Source of the DNA: Deinococcus humi
Lineage (GTDB): Bacteria > Deinococcota > Deinococci > Deinococcales > Deinococcaceae
Assembly (NCBI RefSeq): GCF_014201875.1
Contig: NZ_JACHFL010000002.1
Span: 248,001 to 312,000 of the forward strand
DNA length: 64,000 nucleotides
Direction: 5' to 3'
Positions 9,945 to 22,771 of this stretch are shown here, piece by piece. A model generated the notes under the pieces. It saw nothing but the letters and a program-made list of their open reading frames with translations. It was not told the origin of the DNA and made no database searches. Made by a program: the position numbers and the translations under genes. How positions within the stretch are numbered: the first letter of the stretch is position 1; every line of letters begins with the position of its first letter.

Positions 9945-11059
9945 CGCTGGCCTGCCCGACCGCCCGGCGCTTCGTGGCCCATTCGCCGCTGCCCGCCCCG
10001 GATCCACTGGACTTCGCAGTGGTGGGCCTGAATCACCACACCGCGCCCGTCGAGGTCCGTGAACGTGCGGCGGTGCGGGTTGGCGAGGAGGACGCGCTGC
10101 TCGCTCACCTGTCGCGCCATGCCCGCGAGGTCATGCTGCTCTCAACCTGTAACCGCACCGAGGTCTACATGGCCGGCCTGAGCGGCGATCCGCTGGCGGC
10201 GTTCCAGGGGGCCTGGGGCCACGCGCTGGAAGACCATCTGTACAGCTATTCCGGCGAGGAAGCCGTGACCCACCTGTACCGCGTGGCCGCCGGCCTGGAC
10301 AGCCTGGTTATTGGCGAGACCCAGATCCAGGGTCAGGTCAAGCGGGCCTGGCAGGCCGCCAACGCGCGCGGCCTGAGCGGCGCACTGTTGAACAAGATCG
10401 CCCAGGGCGCGCTGGCCGCTGGCAAGCGCGTGCGGACCGAGACCGGCCTGAGCGAGAGCGTGGTCAGCGTGTCCAGCGCCGCCGTGGAGCTGGCCGAACT
10501 GGCGCTGGGTGGGCTGGCGGGCCGCACCGCCCTGATCATCGGCGCAGGGGAGACCGCCGAACTGACCCTGACCCACCTGCGCGCCGCCGGGATCGAGGAC
10601 GTGATCGTGGTCAACCGCACCGCCGAGCGCGCCCGCCAGCTGGCCGCCAAACTGGGGGGCCGCGTCTGCGCCGCCGAGTTCCTGCATGAAGCGTTGCCCG
10701 AGGCCGACGTGGTGATCGCCTCCAGCGCCGCGCCGCACTACGTCCTGAATGGCGAGTCGGTGGCCGCAGCCCTGGCCGCACGCGGAGACCGCGCCATGTT
10801 CCTGATCGACATCAGCGTGCCCCGTATTCTGGACCCGGACATTGCCGCCGTACCAGGCGCGCACCTGCTCAATCTGGATGACCTGACCGCCGTGGTCCAC
10901 CACAACCTGCAGGGCCGCCGCGCCGCGCTGCCGCAGGCCGGGGCCATCATCCGCGAGGCTGCTTCGGACCTGAGCCGCTGGCATCTGACCCGCACGGCCC
11001 AGCGCACCGCCCACGACTTGAGCCGAGGGCGGCGGGAACTGGCCGTGGCCAGCGACTAG
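9941..11059 (+). CDS. hemA: Glutamyl-tRNA reductase, short C-terminus
   Basis: Reduces glutamyl-tRNA(Glu) to glutamate-1-semialdehyde, the first committed step of haem synthesis by the C5 route. The catalytic-domain signature [11 protein letters not shown] contains the nucleophilic Cys70; [13 protein letters not shown] and the NADPH domain ([15 protein letters not shown], then [13 protein letters not shown]) follow. At 372 aa it ends only about 30 residues after the spinal-helix region, whereas usual family members (about 420 aa) carry a C-terminal dimerisation domain; no frameshift is visible downstream. The ATG overlaps the preceding stop codon by four bases (ATGA). An in-frame start exists at 9836 but lies deep inside the previous gene. 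Confidence 0.93.
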   Translation: MTLACPTARRFVAHSPLPAPDPLDFAVVGLNHHTAPVEVRERAAVRVGEEDALLAHLSRHAREVMLLSTCNRTEVYMAGLSGDPLAAFQGAWGHALEDHLYSYSGEEAVTHLYRVAAGLDSLVIGETQIQGQVKRAWQAANARGLSGALLNKIAQGALAAGKRVRTETGLSESVVSVSSAAVELAELALGGLAGRTALIIGAGETAELTLTHLRAAGIEDVIVVNRTAERARQLAAKLGGRVCAAEFLHEALPEADVVIASSAAPHYVLNGESVAAALAARGDRAMFLIDISVPRILDPDIAAVPGAHLLNLDDLTAVVHHNLQGRRAALPQAGAIIREAASDLSRWHLTRTAQRTAHDLSRGRRELAVASD

Positions 11060-11144
11060 GCTAGGCAGCGCCCGCTGAGTGAACAGGGCGGTCTGGCCCC
11101 CTGCCTCCTATTCCTCCCGCCCCGATTCCCGTACCCTGAACCAC

Positions 11145-12017
11145 ATGTGGACCCTTCTTCCTTCAGGCGGCCTGCGGGTGACCGGCGCGGACCGGGTGGA
11201 TTTCGTGCAGGGGCAGATGACCGGCGATCTGCGCGGCGCGGCGACCCCCGGCATGGTGGCCTGCGCCTTCCTGAACGTGCGTGGTCAGATTGAGCAGTTC
11301 GCGCGGGCCTACAAGCGCGCCGACGACGTGTATCTGCACCTGGATGCGGCGGCGGCCGCGCCGCTGATGGCCCGCCTCAAGCGCTACATCATCTTCGATC
11401 AGGTGGAGGTGCAGGACGTGTCTGACACCCTGCGCACGGTGCATGTCTGGGAGGCGGAGAGCCTCCCTGGCTGGACGGCTGACGGTCCCGACGTGCAGAC
11501 CTTTGAACTCGGAGGGGGTGCGGTTCTGGCGGGACGGGTGAATCGCAGCGGCACGCCCGGGGTGGACCTTCACTATCTGGCCCGTCATGAGGCGGAGGTG
11601 CTGCCCGCCCTGAAGGGGGCGGAAGTTGAGCTGGACGAGCTGGACGCCGCCCGCATCCGCGCCGGGATTCCCGACATCGCCCGCGACGGCTTTGTGGGCG
11701 TGCTGCCGCAGGAGGTAGGGCTGGACGTAGGCGGCCCGCTGCCGTCCATCAGTTACCGCAAGGGCTGCTATGTGGGGCAGGAAATTATGGCCCGGCTGGA
11801 GGCTCGCGGGCAGACACGCTATCACCTTGCCCGGGTGGCCGGGGACGGTTGGGCTGTCGGCACGGAGGTGAGTCATGCCGGGAAAGTGGTGGGTCAGGTG
11901 GGCCTGAACATGGGTGGTCTGGGTCTGGCCCGACTGCGCAAGGACCTGCCAGAGGACGCGGAAGTGCAGGTGGGCGAGACTCCGGCCCGCGTACAGTCCC
12001 TGACTGCCCGCACCTGA
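11145..12017 (+). CDS. ygfZ: YgfZ/IBA57-type folate-binding Fe-S assembly protein
   Basis: 290 aa, GcvT-like fold. The diagnostic motif KGCYVGQE is present at residues 206-213, with the conserved Cys208. Proteins of this family use tetrahydrofolate to help assemble or repair iron-sulphur clusters in enzymes such as MiaB. The start is the ATG at 11145, preceded after seven bases by the -10 box TACCCT (11132-11137); the open frame to 11079 has no such support. The next gene starts five bases after its stop, so the two are probably co-transcribed. Confidence 0.88.
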   Translation: MWTLLPSGGLRVTGADRVDFVQGQMTGDLRGAATPGMVACAFLNVRGQIEQFARAYKRADDVYLHLDAAAAAPLMARLKRYIIFDQVEVQDVSDTLRTVHVWEAESLPGWTADGPDVQTFELGGGAVLAGRVNRSGTPGVDLHYLARHEAEVLPALKGAEVELDELDAARIRAGIPDIARDGFVGVLPQEVGLDVGGPLPSISYRKGCYVGQEIMARLEARGQTRYHLARVAGDGWAVGTEVSHAGKVVGQVGLNMGGLGLARLRKDLPEDAEVQVGETPARVQSLTART

Positions 12018-12022
12018 AGCCC

Positions 12023-12460
12023 ATGCTCGATAGTTTCGTGCGCGACATGCGCTCTGATCGCGTCGGCCTGGTCCGTGCCGCCCGCCGGGCCTATCTGCTG
12101 GGGCTGGTGGCGCTGACCCTGCCCGGCGCCGTGCTGGGCGTGGTGTTGCTGCTGGCTCGCCCGGCGCCCATGCCGTTTCCTGCCGTGCTGGCGCTGCTGG
12201 TGCTGGCGTTGGTCCTGGCCCTGGTGGCCCTGCGCCTGGCCCGCAGCGCTGCCGGCAACACCGAGTTGCCCGCCCGGCAGGCCGCCCTGACCGGGGCGAT
12301 CCAGGCCGCCACCGCGCCGGGGGTGCCGCTGCTGCTGGCCTACGCCACGCTGTCGCAGGGGTTGTCGGTGGGTCTGTTCCTCATCCTGGCGGCGGTGATG
12401 CACGCCGTCGTCTGGACACAGGTGCCCGGATGGGTCCGTGAGCCGGAGGCTGAGAGTTGA
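12023..12460 (+). CDS. Hypothetical small membrane protein
   Basis: 145 aa, not assigned to a family. After a charged N-terminal segment (DSFVRDMRSDRVGLVRAARR) there are about four hydrophobic helices: roughly 25-47, 51-73, 95-112 and 113-131. It begins five bases after the ygfZ stop, so an operon is likely, but nothing in the protein points to iron-sulphur biology. Confidence 0.65.
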   Translation: MLDSFVRDMRSDRVGLVRAARRAYLLGLVALTLPGAVLGVVLLLARPAPMPFPAVLALLVLALVLALVALRLARSAAGNTELPARQAALTGAIQAATAPGVPLLLAYATLSQGLSVGLFLILAAVMHAVVWTQVPGWVREPEAES

Positions 12461-12544
12461 GGCCAGAGTAGTTGGCTGCAAACCTGACGGTATGGGCGGC
12501 AAAATACCCTGACATTGTGCTGCTCAATGGCCACTCTGTCGCAG

Positions 12545-12580
12545 GGACCCAGCCCTCACCATGTGGCAGTTGAGGGGTCC
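12545..12580. terminator. Hairpin between convergent genes
   Basis: GGACCC..CCTCA (12545-12558) pairs with TGAGGGGTCC (12571-12580), with a small internal bulge and a 12-base loop. It lies at the end of the convergent pair formed by the membrane protein and the kinase, six bases from the kinase stop. There is no T-run. Confidence 0.45.
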
Positions 12581-12585
12581 GGAGC

Positions 12586-13125
12586 CTAGCCCAACATGGT
12601 GACGATCTGCAGGGCCGTTTCCTGCGGCGTCAGGTCCGTGGCGTTGAGCGTGCGGCCCGGCCACAGCGCCGTGTCGTGTTCCAGCCAACGGTCCCAACGC
12701 ATCTCCGTCCACGCTCCTTCCGTGAGCACGTCGGGCTGCCAGTCCGGAAATGTCTGGTGGGCACGCAGCCACGCCGCCCAGTTCAGCAGGTCCTGGGTGG
12801 CCTGACCGTCGCCACGCTCCCGTAGACGGCGAATGCGCTCCACATCGTCCACATCCAGCAGCAGATGACTCATGCCAGCCAGCCTGGGGGCAGAGGGGGC
12901 AGCCAGCATCTCGCCCAGTGGACACTGACCCAGCAGGCCGAAATACCCGCCTGCTCCCAGCGCTGTCTGAATCCAGTCCTCGGTCAGCTGTTGCCGTTCC
13001 CGCTTGCTGCCGCCCGTCCAGCGCTCGTCGAAGTCATGCCACTGTACGTCGGGCCGGAACCGGCGCAGCAGCGGCAGCACCGTGGATTTCCCTGCGCCGG
13101 AGGCTCCGCTGATGACGTAGAACAT
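12586..13125 (-). CDS. P-loop nucleotide kinase-like protein
   Basis: 179 aa. The Walker A motif ISGASGAGKST occupies residues 5-15; a DFDERW segment follows at the distance where small kinases bind substrate, and LLLDVDDVERIRRLRERG resembles the lid-region arginines of nucleoside or shikimate-type kinases. The substrate cannot be named. The -10 box TATGCT (13132-13137) lies six bases before the ATG. Confidence 0.72.
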   Translation of the reverse strand: MFYVISGASGAGKSTVLPLLRRFRPDVQWHDFDERWTGGSKRERQQLTEDWIQTALGAGGYFGLLGQCPLGEMLAAPSAPRLAGMSHLLLDVDDVERIRRLRERGDGQATQDLLNWAAWLRAHQTFPDWQPDVLTEGAWTEMRWDRWLEHDTALWPGRTLNATDLTPQETALQIVTMLG

Positions 13126-13296
13126 GGGTCAAGCATAAGCCGTTGGCCGGGCGGGTGGTGACGGCGCATTCTCTATGCCAGGGAGGGGGTCAACCCATCC
13201 GGCGAGCCGACTGCAAGGGCTGAGCCCAGCCTCCTAACCTGCTCCTGCACCCGTGCCTGAGGATCTCGAAGGCGACGACGGCCAGTGAGACCGGGT

Positions 13297-14166
13297 TCAG
13301 TCCATCACCGCCAGTTCCTGCAGCCCCACCAGAAACTCCCGCTCCGCGAAGTCCTCCGAATCGAAGGCCGTATCCCCATCTGGCCCAGACCCGGCAAAGT
13401 CGTACAACTCGCGGTCCAGCAGGTGGCTGGGGGTCACGCGGCCCAGCGAGCGCAGAATGTTGTTCAGGCGGCCCGGATGCTCGCGTTCCCAGCTGGAGAG
13501 CATCTCGCCCACCACCACGCGCTGAAGGTTCGGCTGCGAGCCGCACAGCGTGCACGGGATGATCGGAAAGGCGCGGGCGTCGGCGTAGCGCTGGATCTCT
13601 GCCTCGGCGACATACGCCAGCGGGCGAATCACCACGTTGCTGCCGTCGTCGCTGGTCAGGCGGGGGGCCATCGCTTTCAGGCGTGCGCCGAAGAACATGT
13701 TCATGAACAGCGTTTCCAGAATGTCCTCGCGGTGGTGGCCCAGCGCGATCTTGCTGACCCCCAGGCGGCGGGCGTGCGCGTACAGGTGGCCCCGGCGCAG
13801 GCGGCTGCACAGCGTGCAGGTGGTCTGGCCGGGTCTGGTCCTGGCCTGCACCGTGCTATAGGTGTCACGCTCCAGAATGCTGAACTCCACGCCCAGCGTC
13901 CCCAGGTAAGCAGGCAGGACATGTTTTGGAAACCCTGGCTGGCCCTGATCCAGATTGACCGCCACCAGCTCAAACCCGATGGGCGCGCGCCTCTGGAAAT
14001 GCAGCAGCACGTCCAGCAGCGTGTAGCTGTCCTTGCCCCCGCTCAGGCAGACCATCACGCGGTCCCCGTTCTCGATCATGGCGAAGTCGGCGATGGCCTG
14101 CGCCGCTCCCCTGACGATGGGCCTGAAGGGGTCAGCGGGCGGATGGGTGGAGGGCAGGTGGCTCAT
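13297..14166 (-). CDS. ttcA: tRNA 2-thiocytidine(32) synthetase
   Basis: Thiolates C32 of some tRNAs using ATP and an Fe-S cluster. It has the PP-loop SGGKDS (residues 42-47) and the paired cysteines Cys117 and Cys120 ([11 protein letters not shown]), plus a later Cys in [11 protein letters not shown], the third expected cluster ligand. [17 protein letters not shown] is the conserved mid-region. I use the ATG at 14166; a GTG at 14193 would add nine residues, and neither has the usual close -10 box. An acidic C-terminal tail ([17 protein letters not shown]) is longer than in E. coli TtcA. Confidence 0.9.
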   Translation of the reverse strand: MSHLPSTHPPADPFRPIVRGAAQAIADFAMIENGDRVMVCLSGGKDSYTLLDVLLHFQRRAPIGFELVAVNLDQGQPGFPKHVLPAYLGTLGVEFSILERDTYSTVQARTRPGQTTCTLCSRLRRGHLYAHARRLGVSKIALGHHREDILETLFMNMFFGARLKAMAPRLTSDDGSNVVIRPLAYVAEAEIQRYADARAFPIIPCTLCGSQPNLQRVVVGEMLSSWEREHPGRLNNILRSLGRVTPSHLLDRELYDFAGSGPDGDTAFDSEDFAEREFLVGLQELAVMD

Positions 14167-14319
14167 GACGCGTGTCCCATGGTAGCGCCTCACCCTTATG
14201 ACGGACGTGGCAGACTGCCCCCGTGCGGCACACTGGGCGTTGATGAGCGGTGTGCCCCTGTCCCAAGACCGTGACCCCTCTTTCGGCGTCCTGCCCCCCG
14301 CCCCGGTAGAGTACGGGAG

Positions 14320-16710
14320 ATGAGGTTTCTAGTCGGTCTGAGCCGCTTTGTGGCGATTGTGCTGCTCCTCGCGGCACTGGGCGTGCTGGCCCTGTGGTGG
14401 ATGTGGGGCCGCGACCTGCCCAGCGTGACCGATCTGGACGTGCTGGAAGTCAGCGGCCAGACCCGCGTGTATGACCGCCAGGATGCGTTGATCGGCACGC
14501 TGACGCCCAGTCTGAGCAGCTCCGGAGGCACCAACCGCAACCTCCTGAAGCTGGGCCAGATCAGTCCATGGTTGCAGAAGGCCGTGGTGACCAGCGAGGA
14601 CCGCCGCTTCTATGAGCACCACGGCGTCGATTACATCGGCATCGCGCGCGGTCTGCTCAAGGGCCTGCTCAGGAATGACCTGGAGGGAGGGTCGAGCATC
14701 ACCCAGCAGGTTGTCAAGAACACGCTGCTCTCCGATCTCCAGAGTGCCCGCACGGCGGAGCGCAAGTTCAAGGAGGCGGTGCTGGCGTATCAGCTGGACC
14801 GCAACTATGACAAGGAACGCATCCTGAACGCCTACCTCAACATCGTCTACTGGGGTGACGGGGGCCGCGACGATATCGTGGGGGCCGGGACGGCGGCGCG
14901 GGCGTACTTCGGCAAGGACGCCGCCAGCCTGAATCTGGCCGAGAGCGTGTACCTGGCGACGATCATTCCCGCCCCCAACCGCCGCTACAAGCAGTTTGCC
15001 GCCTTCCGTCCGCTGATGAAGGACCTGTTGAGCCGCATGGTGGAAGACGGGCGCGTGACGCAGGCCGAGGCAGACGCCGCGTGGAAAACGCCGATCTACC
15101 CGGCAGGCTGGCGCATCGGCTGGAACGCCGACGGCACCCTGCGGAGTGCAGCGCTGGAAAATCCGGGCCGCCTGCAGGAGAACATGAACGCGCTGGAGGC
15201 CGCGCAGGGGACCGGGCGCTACGCGTATCAGTATTACCTTCAGGCAGTCGAGAAGGAACTGCTGCCCATCATCGGGCGCAAGGCGCTGTACGGCGGCGGC
15301 AAGATTGTGACCGGCATGAGCCTGAGCGCACAGCAATCCGCCGAACGGGCCAGCCTGGAGGCCAGGCTCCCGGACGGGGCCACCCTGGGCGTCGCACTGG
15401 TCAGCCCACAAAACGGGGAGGTGCTGGCGCTGGTGGGCCAGAAGCTGACCGGCGGGCGGCCCAGCGACTGGGACAATGCCCTGCAGGCGCGGCGGCAGGT
15501 GGGCAGTTCCATCAAGCCTCTGCTGTACACCCTGGCACTGGAAACCGGCTGGAAACAGAGCGACACGGTGCTGGATTCGCCCCTGGTGAACACCTCCTAC
15601 CAGCCGCAGAATTACGACGGGCGCTGGACGGGGCGCTACGTGACCATGCGGTATGCGCTGGACCACAGCCTCAACCTGCCCACCGTGCGAATCGCGCAGG
15701 AACTGGGCGTCCAGAATTTCGAGGCCAAACTGCGGCAGCTGGGCCTGACGCCGCCGCCGGAGGCCGGACTGTCCCTCAGCATCGGCACGCTGGAGGCCAG
15801 CCCGCTGCAGATGGCCGCCGCCTACGTCCCCTTCTCTAACGGCGGCCTGTACTACACGCCCACCCTGGTCCGCAGCGTGGAGGACGCGCGTGGGCAGAAC
15901 CTGTACACCCGTCCCAATCCCACCCCGAAGCGGGTCTGGGATCCCCAGACGGCCTGGCTGGGGCTGGACATGATCCGGGGTGTGGTCAACGATCTGACCG
16001 AGTACCAGGGCGGGCTGGCCACTCGCGCGCAGATTGACGGACGGCAGGTGGGTGGCAAGACCGGCACCACCAATGACATCAAGGACCTGTGGTTCGTGGG
16101 GGTGACCCCCACCATCGCCGGGGCCGTTTGGGTAGGACGGCAGGAGGGGGGTGCGCTGCCGTCCTGGGCCTACAGCGGCGAGATTCCCACGCCGATCTGG
16201 CAGCAGGCCGTGTCCGGCGCGCTCTCCGGGCAGACCCCCCAGACCTTCAAAGAGCCGGACGGCATCGCATACCGTGTGGTCCGTCAGGTGGAGATGGCCT
16301 TCCGCACCGCGCAGGCCGATGACGAACCCACCGCCCGCGACGGCACCGGCAACAGCGGCAGCAGTTTCTTTCGCCGCCGCCCGGCAGCGCCGCCGGAGAC
16401 TGCACAACAGGAGACGGCGCCGCCGGAAACCGTGCAGCCCGCCTCGCAGACTGGAACCCAGCCGGAGCCGACTCCTGTTGCCCCCGAGCCTGAGCCGCTG
16501 CCGGATCTCCAGCCTGCGCCTGACGTTCAGGAAATTCCTGCAGAACCCGTCACCGGTGGGGAAGAGGTGGCACCGCCCGAACCGCTGCCCGACGCCGCTC
16601 CAGCTGACACTTTCGATGGTGGGGTGATCGAGGGGCCAGAGCCATTGCCTGAACTCGCTCCCACTGAGCCGGACAATTCAACGGTGGATGAGTTCCCCCC
16701 ACTGGATTGA
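14320..16710 (+). CDS. Class A penicillin-binding protein (PBP1A family)
   Basis: Bifunctional peptidoglycan glycosyltransferase/transpeptidase anchored in the cytoplasmic membrane, 796 aa. One TM helix (about 8-29) is followed by a GT51 domain with [12 protein letters not shown] and [12 protein letters not shown], then a transpeptidase domain with SxxK at Ser396-Lys399 (GSSIKP), SxN at Ser450-Asn452 and KTG at Lys580 (GGKTGTTND). The last roughly 120 residues are a Pro/Glu/Ala-rich, probably disordered tail in the envelope. The start is supported by the -10 box TAGAGT (14307-14312), seven bases before the ATG. Confidence 0.95.
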   Translation: MRFLVGLSRFVAIVLLLAALGVLALWWMWGRDLPSVTDLDVLEVSGQTRVYDRQDALIGTLTPSLSSSGGTNRNLLKLGQISPWLQKAVVTSEDRRFYEHHGVDYIGIARGLLKGLLRNDLEGGSSITQQVVKNTLLSDLQSARTAERKFKEAVLAYQLDRNYDKERILNAYLNIVYWGDGGRDDIVGAGTAARAYFGKDAASLNLAESVYLATIIPAPNRRYKQFAAFRPLMKDLLSRMVEDGRVTQAEADAAWKTPIYPAGWRIGWNADGTLRSAALENPGRLQENMNALEAAQGTGRYAYQYYLQAVEKELLPIIGRKALYGGGKIVTGMSLSAQQSAERASLEARLPDGATLGVALVSPQNGEVLALVGQKLTGGRPSDWDNALQARRQVGSSIKPLLYTLALETGWKQSDTVLDSPLVNTSYQPQNYDGRWTGRYVTMRYALDHSLNLPTVRIAQELGVQNFEAKLRQLGLTPPPEAGLSLSIGTLEASPLQMAAAYVPFSNGGLYYTPTLVRSVEDARGQNLYTRPNPTPKRVWDPQTAWLGLDMIRGVVNDLTEYQGGLATRAQIDGRQVGGKTGTTNDIKDLWFVGVTPTIAGAVWVGRQEGGALPSWAYSGEIPTPIWQQAVSGALSGQTPQTFKEPDGIAYRVVRQVEMAFRTAQADDEPTARDGTGNSGSSFFRRRPAAPPETAQQETAPPETVQPASQTGTQPEPTPVAPEPEPLPDLQPAPDVQEIPAEPVTGGEEVAPPEPLPDAAPADTFDGGVIEGPEPLPELAPTEPDNSTVDEFPPLD

Positions 16711-16780
16711 GCAGTTCGTACTCGCTCCCCACAACCGGAGACTGGCGCTGTGCGGCGAACCTCTCCTTGCCGAAAGTCCG

Positions 16781-16808
16781 AAAAAGCCCCCTCCGTAGTG
16801 GAGAGGGC
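16781..16808 (-). terminator. Intrinsic terminator of the tct operon
   Basis: Read on the minus strand: GCCCTCTCC, a five-base loop, GGAGGGGGC, then TTTTT. It lies 41 bases past the tctA stop. Nearly the same sequence recurs at 50622-50650 on the plus strand. Confidence 0.8.
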
Positions 16809-16849
16809 GATGTGACGTGACAGGGTTGTGGAGCAGTAGAGACTGGACT

Positions 16850-18339
<1,490 letters not shown>

Positions 18340-18340
<1 letters not shown>

Positions 18341-18852
18341 TACAGAATCCCTTTCAGGAATCCGGGCGGCAGGCTTAACCCCAGGCCCCGCGTGAAGGCC
18401 ACGTAGGTGACCAGGGCCACGGCCAGCGCCACCCCGGCCATCAGCCCGACGCGCCGTTCACCGAAAGCCCAGGCCACGCTGAAATACATGATGGCGGTGC
18501 CGATCACGAAGCCTGCCCAGGTCAGCACCGCTGCGCCCAGCACGAAGCCGCCCAGGATGATGGCGGGGGCGCCCAGATTGACTGGGGCGTTCAGATCGGT
18601 GTCCTCTTCGGCGGCGGGTTCGGCGCGGTCTCCACGCAGCACGCTGACGGTCAGCAGCACGCCCAGCGCGGTCAGCCCCACACTGACGATCAGGGGGAAC
18701 ACACGCGGCCCCACCACTGCGTTGATGCCGAAGGGGATCTCGCGGCTGCCGATGAACAGCGCTACGCCCAGCGCGGTCAGGGCCAGCGCCACCAGCAGGT
18801 CTGGAATGCTGATGCCGGGGCGGGCGGAAGGGGTGGGCGGGGGTTGGGTCAT
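18340..18852 (-). CDS. tctB: Tripartite tricarboxylate transporter, small membrane subunit
   Basis: 170 aa with four hydrophobic helices, starting about residue 15 ([20 protein letters not shown]), followed by the conserved [20 protein letters not shown]. Partners TctA in the membrane. I take the ATG at 18852, which has AGGAG eight bases upstream; a start at 18930 would add a hydrophilic leader not typical of the family. It lies after a hairpin with a T-run that separates it from tctC. Confidence 0.87.
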
Positions 18853-18928
18853 GGGGTCTCTCCTGCGGAGGGTCTGTGGTTGACCAGAGGTCAAAAGGTC
18901 CAGGGGTGTTTCGCGGTCTTTGGGGGCC

Positions 18929-18976
18929 AAAAAGGGTGAGGCGAAGAGGCCGCGACACTTCCTCCTCGCCTCACCC
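18929..18976 (-). terminator. Attenuator-type hairpin between tctC and tctB
   Basis: On the minus strand GGGTGAGGCGA (18976-18966), a 21-base loop, TCGCCTCACCC (18944-18934), then TTTTT (18933-18929). It starts 13 bases past the tctC stop and ends 77 bases before tctB. It would let most transcripts stop after tctC, giving more binding protein than membrane subunits. Confidence 0.72.
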
Positions 18977-18988
18977 CCTGTCTGGCGT

Positions 18989-19945
<957 letters not shown>

Positions 19946-20068
19946 GGTGGAACCTCCAGGGGGTGCGCCGTGGGACGCGATTATGGAATTGTGCTTGCCC
20001 TTCAGGCTAGCCTCTCACCCAGAACTAAGCAAGCGGAAGACGCTGTCTGACACGCGGTTTCTGGTGAT

Positions 20069-20097
20069 CGCAATGCACAGCCGTGAACGCAATGCAC
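20069..20097. promoter_or_regulatory. Direct repeats between tctC and the sensor kinase gene
   Basis: CGCAATGCAC occurs twice, at 20069-20078 and 20088-20097, 19 bases apart (about two helical turns). The pair lies in the divergent control region, 33 bases upstream of the TACAAT box (20130-20135) of the kinase gene. It is a candidate operator for the response regulator encoded at 21758. Confidence 0.4.
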
Positions 20098-20129
20098 GCA
20101 ACTGGTCCGGGCTGGACCCCCTGCGGTTC

Positions 20130-20135
20130 TACAAT
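20130..20135 (+). promoter_or_regulatory. -10 box TACAAT of the two-component operon
   Basis: TACAAT fits the bacterial -10 consensus at five of six positions and lies 12 bases before the kinase ATG (20148). No convincing -35 element is present, which would suit an activated promoter. Confidence 0.45.
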
Positions 20136-20147
20136 GGTCCAACGCTG

Positions 20148-21761
20148 ATGACCCCTGCACCCCGCTCCCAGTCCCATCGCCCCGGTGGAGGTCTTCAGGG
20201 CCGTTTGGTGCGCTGGCACCTGGCCGTGTTGTGTGCGATGACCGTGCTGCTGGTGGGCGTGCAGTCGTGGCAACTGTACGGTGAGGCCCGCGAGCGGCTG
20301 GGCGAGCGGGCGCTGACCACCAGCCGGCTGGTGGCGCGGTTGCCCGATGTGGTAGGCGGAGCGGCTTCCGGCCAGCCGAATCCGGCGCTGAATGCCCGCA
20401 TAAATTCGCTGCGCGGGGCCGCGGAGGCCGACTTCATCGTGGTAGGGGACCGTGCGGGCATCCGGCTGGCGCACCCGGTCCCGGCGCGGCTGGGCCAGCC
20501 GATGGAAGGCGGGGACAATGTCGGGCCCTTCGCGGGCCACGAGATCGTGAGCGTGGCCCGCGGCAGTCTGGGCGTCAGCGTGCGCGGCAAGGTGCCGGTG
20601 TGGCAGGCCGGGGACGTCGTGGGTGTGGTCAGCACCGGCTACCTGATGCCGCAGGTGTGGTCCCTGGTGGGTGACGCATTGATCGGCCTGCTGCCGTGGT
20701 TCGTGCTGGCACTGGGGCTGGGGACGCTGGGCGCCGTGTGGGCCGCGCGCCGACTGCGCGCCGAGATCCTGAATCTGGAGCCGGAGGAAATCGCCGCCCT
20801 GGCCCGCCAGCAACGCGCCGTGCTGGCTGCGCTGCGCGAGGGAGTGATCGCGGTAAATGCGGAAGGACTGGTGACGCTGGTCAGCGACCGCGCCGCCGAG
20901 GTGCTGGGCGAGCGCCCCACCCCCTACCCCCTGAACATGGTCTGGCCCGAACTGGCCCGGCTCACCCGCGGCGGTGTGGCGGCCCGGCAGCAGAACCTGG
21001 AACTGACCCTGCGCGGCGAGCCGTTGCTGGCGAACCTCGAACCGCTGGAGGGCGGCGGCTTCGTCTCGGGTTTCCGGGACCGCGCCCAGGCGCTGGCGCT
21101 GGCCGAGGAGCTGACCCACGCGCGCGGCTTTGTGGACGTGCTGCGCGCCCAGACCCACGAGTATCAGAACCGCCTGCACGTCATCTCTGGCCTGCTGCAA
21201 CTGGACCGGCCCGAAGAGGCCCTGCGCGTGCTGAACGCCGAGATCCGCTCGGACGCCCAGTTCCGGCAACTGCTGCGTGACGTGCAGGTGCCGCGTCTGG
21301 TGGCCTTGCTGGCGGGCAAGCGCGAGCGGGCGCAGGAGTTGGGCATCGATTTCGCGGTGGCCGAGGGCAGCAGTCTGTCGCCCATCTGGGAGCGGCATGC
21401 CGACACGCTGGTCACGGCGGTGGGCAACCTGACCGAGAACGCCTTCGAGGCGCTGGCGGGGCAGGCTGGCCGCGTGACGGTGTCCATCGGTGAGGACCCC
21501 GACGGGCTGCAGATCGAGGTTGAGGACAGCGGCCCCGGCGTGCCGGAGGGCCTGGGCGAGGGGGTCTTCGTGCGCGGCGTGAGCAGCAAGGGCGAGGGCC
21601 GGGGACATGGGCTGGCCGGAGTGCTGGCCCGGGTGGACGCGCTGGGCGGACAGGTGCGGCACCACCGACGCGGCGGGCAGACCGTGTTCGAGGTCAGCCT
21701 GCCTGCACCCCTGGCCGCGCTATCCACCCCTTCCGCCCCGCCCCAGCAGGTGGGAGGGTGA
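20148..21761 (+). CDS. CitA/DcuS-type sensor histidine kinase
   Basis: Membrane sensor kinase, 537 aa. TM1 at about 24-42, an extracytoplasmic PAS-like sensor (about 45-165, with [22 protein letters not shown]), TM2 at about 168-192, a cytoplasmic PAS region (about 215-315), the phosphoacceptor His337 in [17 protein letters not shown] (the SpoOB-like box typical of CitA/DcuS kinases), and a C-terminal ATPase domain with [10 protein letters not shown] and [11 protein letters not shown]. Kinases of this class sense di- or tricarboxylates, which fits the divergent tctCBA. The ATG at 20148 gives a complete TM1; the longer frame runs into tctC and is rejected. The response regulator overlaps by four bases. 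Confidence 0.9.
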   Translation: MTPAPRSQSHRPGGGLQGRLVRWHLAVLCAMTVLLVGVQSWQLYGEARERLGERALTTSRLVARLPDVVGGAASGQPNPALNARINSLRGAAEADFIVVGDRAGIRLAHPVPARLGQPMEGGDNVGPFAGHEIVSVARGSLGVSVRGKVPVWQAGDVVGVVSTGYLMPQVWSLVGDALIGLLPWFVLALGLGTLGAVWAARRLRAEILNLEPEEIAALARQQRAVLAALREGVIAVNAEGLVTLVSDRAAEVLGERPTPYPLNMVWPELARLTRGGVAARQQNLELTLRGEPLLANLEPLEGGGFVSGFRDRAQALALAEELTHARGFVDVLRAQTHEYQNRLHVISGLLQLDRPEEALRVLNAEIRSDAQFRQLLRDVQVPRLVALLAGKRERAQELGIDFAVAEGSSLSPIWERHADTLVTAVGNLTENAFEALAGQAGRVTVSIGEDPDGLQIEVEDSGPGVPEGLGEGVFVRGVSSKGEGRGHGLAGVLARVDALGGQVRHHRRGGQTVFEVSLPAPLAALSTPSAPPQQVGG

Positions 21762-22465
21762 ATCCCGCGCCGCTGCCCGTGCGCGTCTTGCTGGTCGAGG
21801 ATGACATCCGGGTGGCCCGCGTCAACCGTGACCTGCTGGAGCGGGACCCCGGCGTTCATGTGGTGGGCAGTGCGGCCAGTTGCGCCCAGGGCGACGCGCT
21901 GGCCCGCGCCCTGCTCCCTGATCTGATCCTGCTGGACGTGCATCTGCCGGACGGCAGCGGCCTGGGGTTGCTGCACCACTGGCGCGCGGCGGGCCTGCTC
22001 ACCGACGTGGCGCTGATCACCGCCGCCGACGACGAGGCCAGCGTGCGGCTGGCGCTGGCGCACGGGGCCTTCGATTACCTGATCAAGCCGTTCACGGGGG
22101 CGCGGCTGGCCGAACTGGTCGCCCGTCACCGCGCCCGCCGCCCCGCACACGGGGGCGGGCCGCGCCTGGATCAGGCCGAGCTGGACCGGGTGCTGGGCGT
22201 GGTCCCTAGCGCCGCCGAGAGCCTGCCCCGCGGCATCGATCCGCACACGCTCGAACGGGTGGTCGCCGCGCTGCGTGGGGCACTGAGCAGCGTCAGCGCC
22301 GAGGACCTGGGCGAGCGTGTGGGCCTGAGCCGCGTGACCGCCTGGCGCTACCTGGAGCACCTGGTCCGGGTGGGCGAGGCCAGTCTGGACCACCACTATG
22401 GCCAATCCGGGCGGCCTGCCAAGCTGTACCGGTCTGCGGGAGCAGGCGAGTCTGAGGAGCAGTAA
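21758..22465 (+). CDS. CitB/DcuR-type response regulator
   Basis: 235 aa. Receiver domain at residues 8-125 with the acidic pair Glu14-Asp15-Asp16, phosphoacceptor Asp60 ([13 protein letters not shown]) and Lys110 (YLIKPF). The C-terminal part (about 165-222) contains a winged helix-turn-helix ([20 protein letters not shown]) as in DcuR/CitB regulators. It starts at a GTG inside the kinase stop codon (GTGA), so kinase and regulator are made together. Likely activates tctCBA; the direct repeats at 20069-20097 are a candidate site. Confidence 0.9.
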   Translation: MNPAPLPVRVLLVEDDIRVARVNRDLLERDPGVHVVGSAASCAQGDALARALLPDLILLDVHLPDGSGLGLLHHWRAAGLLTDVALITAADDEASVRLALAHGAFDYLIKPFTGARLAELVARHRARRPAHGGGPRLDQAELDRVLGVVPSAAESLPRGIDPHTLERVVAALRGALSSVSAEDLGERVGLSRVTAWRYLEHLVRVGEASLDHHYGQSGRPAKLYRSAGAGESEEQ

Positions 22466-22771
22466 CCCATACGGTTGAAAGACTGTTCTCCTGATCTTCA
22501 ACCTCTCGAATAAGAAGCGTTCTCAGGATCCTGCGGGGCGGTGGACACCGGATGAATCTCTGTCTGGGACGCGCTCAGGCAAAAGTGTTTGCGGTCTGTG
22601 GAATCCGTCGCCCGTTCTCGCCCTGGCCCGCGAAAGACTCTCGGCGTGGAAAATGGACCGTTGCTCACGAGGACGCCCTCCCCATCTGCGGCCTCACTCT
22701 CCCGGCAGTCGCTATGCTGCACGTCATCAATTTGCACTCAATCCAAGCATTCAATTCACAGGGGAGGATCA
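22466..22771. other. Intergenic region before the penicillin acylase gene
   Basis: About 306 bases without a convincing gene. GGTTGAA (22473-22479) and TTCAACC (22497-22503) form a hairpin that may end the two-component operon. A TATGCT box occurs at 22712-22717, about 55 bases before the next gene, and GGGGAGGA (22761-22768) is its ribosome site. Nothing else recognised. Confidence 0.5.

Noticed and set aside
14329..16407. Very long antisense open frame (692 codons) opposite the penicillin-binding protein gene
   Set aside because: High G+C makes long shadow frames common. Its translation is Gly/Gln/His/Val-rich with no domain, while the opposite strand carries all PBP motifs. The same holds for long antisense frames opposite the sensor kinase (20025-21665), rpsA (53072-54508) and GDH (47952-49103).
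22589..22771. Longer N-terminus of the penicillin acylase protein
   Set aside because: The extra 61 residues have no signal-peptide character; a strong ribosome site and a TM segment support the start at 22772.
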